Origin: an uncultured Cellulomonadaceae bacterium
Lineage (GTDB): Bacteria > Actinomycetota > Actinomycetes > Actinomycetales > Cellulomonadaceae
NCBI GenBank assembly: GCA_947495165.1
Contig: CANLXM010000003.1
Coordinates: forward strand, 186,001 to 250,000
Length of the DNA: 64,000 nucleotides
Direction of reading: 5' to 3'
This document shows, in pieces, positions 59,183 through 64,000 of the stretch (its first letter is position 1; each line of letters begins with the position of its first letter). Position numbers and translations under genes: made by a program. A model generated the notes under the pieces. The model was not told the DNA's origin and ran no database searches. It was given only the letters and a program-made list of their open reading frames with translations.

Positions 59183-59923
59183 GTGCCCAAGGCCCCCGCC
59201 GCCGACCAGCGCCGTCTCCTCGACGTCCAGGCCCTCGACACCCGGCTCGACCAGATCGCGCACAAGCGCCGGACGCACCCCACGCTGGCGCGCCTGACCG
59301 AGCTCGACGGGCAGATCGCGGACCTCTACACGTCCCTCGTGGCCTCGCGCACCGCGGTGAGCGACCTGCGGCGCGAGCTCGCCAAGGCGGAGTCCGACGT
59401 CGAGCAGGTCCGCAGCCGTGCCACCCGTGACCAGGCGCGGCTCGACTCGGGTGCGGTCGGCGCCAAGGACGCCCAGGCGCTCGTCAGTGAGCTCGCGTCC
59501 CTGGCCCGACGCCAGGGCGACCTCGAGGAGATCGAGCTGGACGTCATGGAGCGTCTCGAGGCGCACGAGACCGCCCTCGCGGAGGTCGAGAAGGCGCACG
59601 GCGAGCTCGCCGCCGCCAAGGAGGCTGCCGAGGCCGAGCGCGACGCCGCGTTCGCCGAGCTCGACGCCCAGGCGGCCGAGGTCGCGTCGGAGCGCGCGCA
59701 GACGGCCGAGGGCCTCGACGCCGGCCTGGTGACCATGTACGAGAAGCTGCGCGCCCGCCTCGGCGGCGTGGGTGTCGCGGCGCTGCGGCACGGGCGGTCC
59801 GAGGGCAGCGGCATGCCGGTCAGCCCGACCGACCTGGCGCGCATCAAGGCGCTTCCCGAGGACGAGATCGTGATCTGCGAGGACTCGAGCCGCATCCTCG
59901 TCCGCGGCGACGACGCATTCTGA
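59183..59923 (+). CDS. Coiled-coil protein of the CT398/zinc-ribbon family, ribbon degenerate
   Basis: 246 residues. Residues 10-180 are a long antiparallel coiled coil (AKAESDVEQVRSRATRDQARL). The C-terminal module RHGRSEGSGMPVSPTDLARIKALPEDEIVICEDSSRILVR aligns with the zinc ribbon of the family, whose usual form has two CxxC pairs; here only the single Cys in VICED remains, so zinc binding is probably lost. The GTG has no Shine-Dalgarno, with TAGGTA (59171-59176) 6 nt upstream: leaderless. Linked to the Nif3-like gene. Confidence 0.85.
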   Translation: MPKAPAADQRRLLDVQALDTRLDQIAHKRRTHPTLARLTELDGQIADLYTSLVASRTAVSDLRRELAKAESDVEQVRSRATRDQARLDSGAVGAKDAQALVSELASLARRQGDLEEIELDVMERLEAHETALAEVEKAHGELAAAKEAAEAERDAAFAELDAQAAEVASERAQTAEGLDAGLVTMYEKLRARLGGVGVAALRHGRSEGSGMPVSPTDLARIKALPEDEIVICEDSSRILVRGDDAF

Positions 59924-59973
59924 GCCGCCCGGTGGGAGGTTCGAGGACCGCGCCCGGAGCGGGGGAGTCGACC

Positions 59974-60636
59974 GTGCCGGGGACGTCCGGTGGCTGGCGG
60001 CCCGTCGGTCCCGCCGGGACGCTCGTGCTCGTGCGCCACGGGCGCACCGCCATGACGGACACCGGCGCCTACTCCGGTGCCGCGGACCCCGGTCCCGACC
60101 TCACGACGGCTGGGCACATCGAGGCGGCGCGCGCCGCCGACGCCGTCGCGCGCCTCGGACGTGACTTCCTGCCCGACCTCCCGCACGCGGGCACGGTGGT
60201 GGCGTCGCCGCTCGCGCGCACGCAGCAGACCGCCACAGCGCTCGGACGGCGCCTCGGTGCGCACGTGCAGACGGAGCCCGGTCTCGTCGAGGCGAGCTTC
60301 GGGGCGTGGGACGGGCTCACGGTCGCGGAGATCGACGCGCAGGACCCTGGGGCGCTGCGCCGCTGGTACGACGGGGGTCACCCAGCGCCCGGCGGGGAGT
60401 CGGTCGCCGACGTCGGCGCGCGGGTCGTGCCCGTGCTCGACCGCCTGGCCGTGCCCGGGACGACCACCGTGCTGGTGACCCACACGATCGTCATCCGTGC
60501 CGCCGTCGGGCTGGCGCTGGACGCGCCCGCGCGCGCATGGAACCGGGTGCGGATCGCCCCGGGGTCGCTCACCGTCCTGCGGCGCTGGCCGGGCGGGCTG
60601 AGCGAGGTCGTCGGGACGAGTCTCCTGCCGCGCTGA
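59974..60636 (+). CDS. Histidine phosphatase family protein
   Basis: 220-residue phosphoglycerate-mutase-like phosphatase. The catalytic LVLVRHGRTAMTD motif supplies the phospho-His, with ASPLARTQQTA and LVTHTIVIRAAVG completing the active site. I chose the GTG at 59974, with GGGGGAG six bases upstream, over a GTG at 59932 that has none. Substrate unknown. In related genomes this gene is fused to or next to an RNase H domain; here it stands alone after the coiled-coil gene. Confidence 0.88.
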   Translation: MPGTSGGWRPVGPAGTLVLVRHGRTAMTDTGAYSGAADPGPDLTTAGHIEAARAADAVARLGRDFLPDLPHAGTVVASPLARTQQTATALGRRLGAHVQTEPGLVEASFGAWDGLTVAEIDAQDPGALRRWYDGGHPAPGGESVADVGARVVPVLDRLAVPGTTTVLVTHTIVIRAAVGLALDAPARAWNRVRIAPGSLTVLRRWPGGLSEVVGTSLLPR

Positions 60637-60677
60637 CGGTCGGCGTTCGCGGGGGCGAGGCGCCCGCACGGCAAGGG

Positions 60678-61463
60678 TCAGACGACGAGCTCGAGCGTGT
60701 GCGCGCCCCGCGCGGCCTCGTGCAGGGTGGCCTCGCGCAGCCCGGAGCCCACGAGCTCCCGCGCGGCGTCGAGCAGCTCGTGGCGGGTGCGCGGTGGCTC
60801 GCCGGCGCGGCGGAGCAGGTGCCCCGTGAGCACGCCACGGGTGTGCTTGGCGTTGTGCGAGACGACGCTGCGCTTCCCGTCGAGCTCGCGCAGCACCTTG
60901 ACCATGACCCAGTCGGAGCCATGCCCCGGACGCCACGCGGAGACGTAGCTCGACGACCGGCAGTCGACGACGACGTCGCCCGCCGCCCGGGGTGCCAGGA
61001 CGTCGTCGAGCACCTCGCGCCAGAACGCTCCGAGCGGCCCGATGCCCGGCAGGTCGACGCTCATGGAGAGCCGGTAGGCGGGGATGACGTCGAGCGGGCT
61101 GACGGCCCCCCACAGCGCGGAGATCGTCAGGACGGAGGGCAGCCGGTCGCGCGCGGGGGTGCCGGGCGCGCCTGCGGCGGCACCGGCGAGGTCGGCTGCG
61201 GCGTAGAGGACGCCCGTGTAGACCTGCGCCGCGCTCGCAGCGTCCGCCTCTGCGAGCGCGAGGTTGCGCGCCACCTCCGGGGCGAGGCCCTTGCTCACCT
61301 TGAGCAGACCGAGCGCGTCGTCCCGGCCGCTCGTCTCGACGAGCGCGTCGCGGACCTTGCGGCGGGCCGGGGTGAGGGAGGGAAACGCCAGGGCGTCGAG
61401 GTCGGCGGGGGTGCCCGGGGCGGGCGACGTCTTGCCCTCGGACGGGGGGAGCAGGATCAGCAC
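60678..61463 (-). CDS. yaaA: YaaA family peroxide stress protein
   Basis: 261-residue member of the YaaA/DUF328 family, linked in E. coli to lowering free iron during peroxide stress and to DNA binding. LILLPPSEGKTSP opens the protein, VSHNAKHTRGVLTGHL is the conserved C-terminal part, and SALWGAVSPLDVIPAYRLSMS is the central signature. The GTG has TAGGGT (61470-61475, minus) ending 6 nt upstream and no ribosome site: leaderless. Its promoter is within 35 bp of the divergent rnpB promoter. Confidence 0.9.
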   Translation of the reverse strand: MLILLPPSEGKTSPAPGTPADLDALAFPSLTPARRKVRDALVETSGRDDALGLLKVSKGLAPEVARNLALAEADAASAAQVYTGVLYAAADLAGAAAGAPGTPARDRLPSVLTISALWGAVSPLDVIPAYRLSMSVDLPGIGPLGAFWREVLDDVLAPRAAGDVVVDCRSSSYVSAWRPGHGSDWVMVKVLRELDGKRSVVSHNAKHTRGVLTGHLLRRAGEPPRTRHELLDAARELVGSGLREATLHEAARGAHTLELVV

Positions 61464-61497
61464 CGGGACACCCTACGCCGGACGGTACGATGGCCGC

Positions 61498-61894
61498 GCG
61501 GATGAGTCAGTCGGACGGTCGCGTTGCACTCCGGTGCACCGAGGAACGTCCGGGCTCCGTAGAGCAAGGTGGTGGGTAACGCCCACCCGGGGTGACCCGC
61601 GGGACAGTGCCACAGAAAACAGACCGCCACGCTGGACCAGGCCTCGGCCGGGGCCGGCGGGGTAAGGGTGAAACGGTGGTGTAAGAGACCACCAGCGTGC
61701 CGGGTGACCGGTGCGGCTAGGTAAACCCCACCTGGAGCAAGACCAGACAGGATGCGCCTGAGGGCTGCTCGCTCGAGCATCCGGGTAGGTCGCTCGAGGC
61801 ACGTGGCAACGCGTGCCCTAGATGGATGGCCGTCACCCGCGCGTGGGCAACCGCGCGCGGAGACAGAACCCGGCGTACAGACTGACTCATCCGC
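61498..61894 (+). ncRNA. rnpB: RNase P RNA, bacterial type A
   Basis: Catalytic RNA that trims tRNA 5' leaders. Conserved landmarks in order are GAGGAACGTCCGGGCTCC (P2/P3-J3/4 region), GGGTAACGCCC, GCCACAGAAAACAGACCGCC (CR I-II), GGTAAGGGTGAAACGGTGG, AGCAAGACC, TAGATGGATGGCCGTC and ACAGAACCCGGCGTACAG near the 3' end. The termini pair: GGATGAGTCAGT (61500-61511) with ACTGACTCATCC (61881-61892), forming P1. A TACGAT -10 lies at 61486-61491. Ends are accurate to a few bases. Confidence 0.97.
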
Positions 61895-62204
61895 TCCACC
61901 CCCACGCCATCGCGCTGCTGCCTGGCCCCCGGGGAGCGCGAACCGGAGGGTCCATGAGCTCCTCCGGTGGCGGGGTGAGCCACATGAGCCCGACGCCGCC
62001 GCCCGGGCGGTCGCGGTACCGCGCGGCCAGGGCAAAGTCGCCGTCACCCTGGTGCTCGACGGCCCACGCGAGCGCCTCGCCTGCCGTGCAGTCGTCGAGG
62101 TTGAAGGCGCTCACCACCCGGCCCGGCCGAACGAGCAGCACACGGTACCCGTCGGGCTGGCTCTCGAGCTCGACGTCCCGCTCGACCACGCTCTCGGCGT
62201 CCAT
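61887..62204 (-). CDS. Hypothetical protein convergent with rnpB
   Basis: 105 residues, with a compact alpha/beta pattern (DVELESQPDGYRVLLVRPGRVVSAFNLDDCTAGEALAWAVEHQGDGDFALAARYRD) and a Pro/Gly-rich tail. Codon bias fits a real gene. TTGACG and TCGACT, 17 bp apart, lie upstream (minus strand), the latter 7 nt before the ATG with no ribosome site: leaderless. The stop overlaps the 3' P1 strand of rnpB by about 8 bp. Family not recognised. Confidence 0.72.
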   Translation of the reverse strand: MDAESVVERDVELESQPDGYRVLLVRPGRVVSAFNLDDCTAGEALAWAVEHQGDGDFALAARYRDRPGGGVGLMWLTPPPEELMDPPVRAPRGPGSSAMAWGWSG

Positions 62205-62554
62205 ACGGGCAAGTCGACCGGAGCGAGGGCACCGCGTCAAGATCCGGTGCGCTGCGGCACCAGGAGAGCGGCACGACGCCCCACCTCCGGGGGAAGGTAG
62301 GGCGTCGTCGCAAGGACATCTCTGGCCATCTAGCAGCCCCCTGCTCACGCCGGCGGCCCGTTGTGCTCGTGGGGGACGAGCTCCATCAGCCATCGCCGTG
62401 CACTTCCCGTTCTACTCCTGTCGGGTCCGCACCGCGAGCGGTCGCCCGGTTGACCACGCTGCGCACGCAGCTCACCCCAAGATCACCCCGCGTGCGCGAG
62501 CGACGGCGGGGTACGGCGGGATACGTTCCCCGGGACAACCACGAGGAGCCCTCT
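62205..62554. other. Gene-poor stretch, 350 bp
   Basis: Contains the upstream region of the minus-strand gene at 61887, a terminator-like hairpin (62273-62308), a possible -10 TACGTT (62522-62527) and the ribosome site for the small gene at 62555. No convincing coding frame otherwise. Confidence 0.5.
62273..62308. terminator. Terminator-like hairpin
   Basis: 9-bp perfect outer stem ACGACGCCC/GGGCGTCGT with an inner ACCT/AGGT. It could stop read-through from rnpB or leftward transcription. Confidence 0.5.
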
Positions 62555-62713
62555 ATGGCGAATGCCACAGCCAAGCCCTGCCGACGCTGCTTCGCCCTGG
62601 TCCCGCTCGCTCTCATCGCAGCGCACGACCACTGGCACAGCGAGCTCGAGCCGGTCGGACGCCCCGACGACACCCGCCAGCAACCGGACCGTCAGGATGC
62701 GCGACGTCGTTGA
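62555..62713 (+). CDS. Small Cys/His protein, hypothetical
   Basis: 52 residues. CRRC near the N-terminus and HDHWHSE about 16 residues later give a possible Cys2-His2 metal site (KPCRRCFALVPLALIAAH). The rest is polar. The ATG has GAGGAG seven bases upstream, one of the best ribosome sites in the region, and a hairpin terminator follows 30 bp after the stop, so this is probably a real one-gene unit. Function unknown. Confidence 0.6.
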   Translation: MANATAKPCRRCFALVPLALIAAHDHWHSELEPVGRPDDTRQQPDRQDARRR

Positions 62714-63140
62714 CGGGTGCGTGCGGGGGCGAGCAGGACGGTGCCCCGCTCCCGGGGGGAGAGCGGGGCGCCGCTGCCTGGGGCTGCTACCACGTGTGCA
62801 GCTCGACCCCTGCTAGCGGCAGGACGGCCAGCGGGTGCGGGGGACACGTGGTGCTAGCCGAAACTCTCTGCCGCCTGGGAACTTCTTATCCCAGATCGAA
62901 TCGATTTGCCAGCCCCTGACCTGGGTAGACGTTGGATGGGACGGGCGCCACGACCGTCTGGCGCGCGCCGCCCCCGGGGTGGACGTACTCTCATGACGGC
63001 ATCCACCCTCGTCTGAGGCCCCAGCGGCTCCGCACGAAGCCCGCGCGGCAAGACGAACCGTGCCAGACGCAAAGAACTTCTTGTGTTTCCCCCATGTCCG
63101 TGTGCGACCATGGTGGGCCGAACGACGATCAGGACGAGAC
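62714..63140. other. Gene-poor stretch, 427 bp, locally AT-rich
   Basis: Contains the terminator at 62743-62769, a small palindrome CTGGGA-N8-TCCCAG (62875-62894), and a local drop in GC near 62880-62910. GGGTAG (62923-62928), with GATTT 15 bp upstream, is a weak match to stress-sigma (SigB/SigH-like) promoters. No gene is supported. Confidence 0.45.
62743..62769 (+). terminator. Terminator after the small Cys/His gene
   Basis: 9-bp stem GCCCCGCTC/GAGCGGGGC with a 9-nt loop, 30 bp downstream of the stop at 62713. Confidence 0.7.
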
Positions 63141-63512
63141 TTGAGCAACAGCAAGACAGGCGGGATCGAGCTCGACGAAGAGCCCCGCGCCACCGTGGTC
63201 CGCCTCTGGGGCGAGATCGACGTGGCACTGCGTGACGAGGCGAGCGCCGCCATGGCGAGCGCCCTCCAGCGCAACCTCCCGGTCGTGATCGACACGCGCG
63301 AGGTCAGCTTCATCGACTCCACGGGGATCGCGTTCCTCGTGCAGTTCTACAACATCGGTTCCGCCGAGGGGCTCGCAGTGTCGATCCCGAACGCACCCGA
63401 GCGCGTCACGAGCGTGCTCGAACTGCTCGGCCTCGCTGAGTTCTTCGGGCTCGAGCCCGCGGCAGGGTCGCACGACGGCTGCGCGGACGGGGAGCCGGCA
63501 CTCGCCGTCTGA
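63141..63512 (+). CDS. STAS domain anti-anti-sigma factor
   Basis: 123-residue anti-sigma factor antagonist. The STAS fold reads ATVVRLWGEIDVALRDEAS, with the phosphorylatable Ser in SFIDSTGIAFL. In this family the unphosphorylated form binds an anti-sigma kinase and frees a stress sigma factor. I take the TTG at 63141 as the start (AGGACGAGAC upstream); an in-frame GTG at 63060 would add a 27-residue basic extension and cannot be excluded. No cognate kinase or sigma gene lies in the window. Confidence 0.85.
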   Translation: MSNSKTGGIELDEEPRATVVRLWGEIDVALRDEASAAMASALQRNLPVVIDTREVSFIDSTGIAFLVQFYNIGSAEGLAVSIPNAPERVTSVLELLGLAEFFGLEPAAGSHDGCADGEPALAV

Positions 63513-63516
63513 CCCT

Positions 63517-63547
63517 CGCCCGGGCGTGGCAAGGCCACGCCCGGGCG
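63517..63547. terminator. Bidirectional terminator
   Basis: 14-bp perfect stem CGCCCGGGCGTGGC and its complement with a 3-nt loop AAG, between the convergent STAS and glucokinase genes. Confidence 0.88.
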
Positions 63548-63566
63548 TCGTGACAGTGACGACTCG

Positions 63567-64000
63567 CTACAGAGAACGTCCCGCGGCGAGCGCCGCAGCA
63601 CCGACGATCCCCGCGCGGTTGCGCAGGACGGCCGGCACGATCGGGGTACGCAGCTCGAGCAGCGGCAAGAACTGCTCGTGGTGCTTGCTGACCCCGCCAC
63701 CGACCACGATCAGGTCGGGGGAGAACAGCATCTCGACCGTCTGGTAGTAGCGCTGCAGGCGCTCGGCCCACTGGCTGAACGACAGGTCCTCGCGGGTCCG
63801 CGCGCTGTCCGCAGCGCGCGACTCGGCGTCGAAGCCGTCGATCTCGAGGTGACCCAGCTCGGTGTTCGGCACGAGGGTGCCGTCCACGATCAGCGCGCTG
63901 CCGATCCCCGTCCCCAGCGTCGTCACGAGGATCGTGCCCCGGGTGTCCCGTGCGGCACCGTAGAGCGCCTCGCCGTAGCCGGCGGCGTCCGCGTCGTTGA
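63567..64000 (-). CDS. ppgK: Polyphosphate glucokinase, 5' part beyond the window
   Basis: ROK-family kinase that phosphorylates glucose using polyphosphate or ATP. The visible 144 C-terminal residues start NDADAAGYGEALYG, the conserved glucose-binding motif of PpgK, followed by the phosphate-binding TLGTGIGSALIVDG, ELGHLEIDG and LIVVGGGVSKHHEQFLP. The frame is open to the window edge, so the N-terminal half is missing. It would feed glucose released by the GH13 enzymes of this genome into glycolysis. Confidence 0.93.
   Translation of the reverse strand, partial: NDADAAGYGEALYGAARDTRGTILVTTLGTGIGSALIVDGTLVPNTELGHLEIDGFDAESRAADSARTREDLSFSQWAERLQRYYQTVEMLFSPDLIVVGGGVSKHHEQFLPLLELRTPIVPAVLRNRAGIVGAAALAAGRSL

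Overview
The window is about 64 kb of very GC-rich DNA with gene families and gene order typical of Actinobacteria, most likely Micrococcales in or near Cellulomonadaceae. That placement is inferred from gene content alone, because no 16S gene is present. Almost all of it is chromosomal housekeeping sequence. I see no phage, insertion sequence, CRISPR array or secretion cluster.

Layout. 1-11.2 kb: lepA (5' end cut), hemW, a Pro/Gly-rich membrane protein, two small minus-strand genes, a CIRCE-controlled hrcA-dnaJ-rsmE block, a lipoprotein and phoH-ybeY-era. 11.3-15.2 kb: two unusual membrane proteins that share a small LRV-like domain at facing ends. 15.2-19.3 kb: leuA behind a leucine-rich leader peptide, then recO, uppS and a convergent VTT-type membrane protein. 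19.3-22.4 kb: a zinc uptake set znuA-znuC-znuB-zur read leftwards, with a Zur-box-like palindrome at its promoter. 22.5-25.1 kb: glyS and dusB, ended by a 28-bp perfect palindrome. 25.2-34 kb: a maltose/maltodextrin locus (GH13 alpha-glucosidase, LacI regulator, malEFG, GH13 neopullulanase) without its ABC ATPase. 34-38.1 kb: dgt, dnaG, a tRNA with CAU anticodon, a conserved hypothetical gene and tRNA-Asn.

38.2-44.4 kb: an atypical SDR/epimerase, a pirin, a MecA-like penicillin-binding lipoprotein, a diverged YidD, an SRPBCC protein, def and a DUF3145 gene. 44.6-49.6 kb: type II fatty acid synthesis read leftwards (fasR-like PucR activator, fabD-fabH-acpP-fabF); the fabD and fasR upstream regions carry the same operator-like motif. 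49.7-54.5 kb: a hypothetical gene, aceE, a DUF3052 gene, an AhpE-type peroxiredoxin and tRNA-Val. This fab-aceE-peroxiredoxin neighbourhood is conserved across Actinobacteria. 54.5-61.5 kb: small membrane and hypothetical genes, a cation efflux pair, SDR, Nif3-like protein, a coiled-coil protein with an eroded zinc ribbon, a histidine phosphatase and yaaA. 61.5-64 kb: the RNase P RNA, a small convergent gene, two gene-poor stretches, a STAS anti-anti-sigma factor and the 3' part of a polyphosphate glucokinase gene.

The regulation is the most informative part: the leu attenuator, CIRCE, Zur, maltose and candidate FasR operators, and a recurring architecture in which a -10 hexamer lies 6-7 nt before the start codon with no Shine-Dalgarno sequence, implying many leaderless mRNAs. 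I did not find a wholly new multi-gene system. The best leads are the LRV-domain membrane pair, the leucine leader, the GTTGT-N9-ACAAACG motif and the long palindrome at 25.1 kb.
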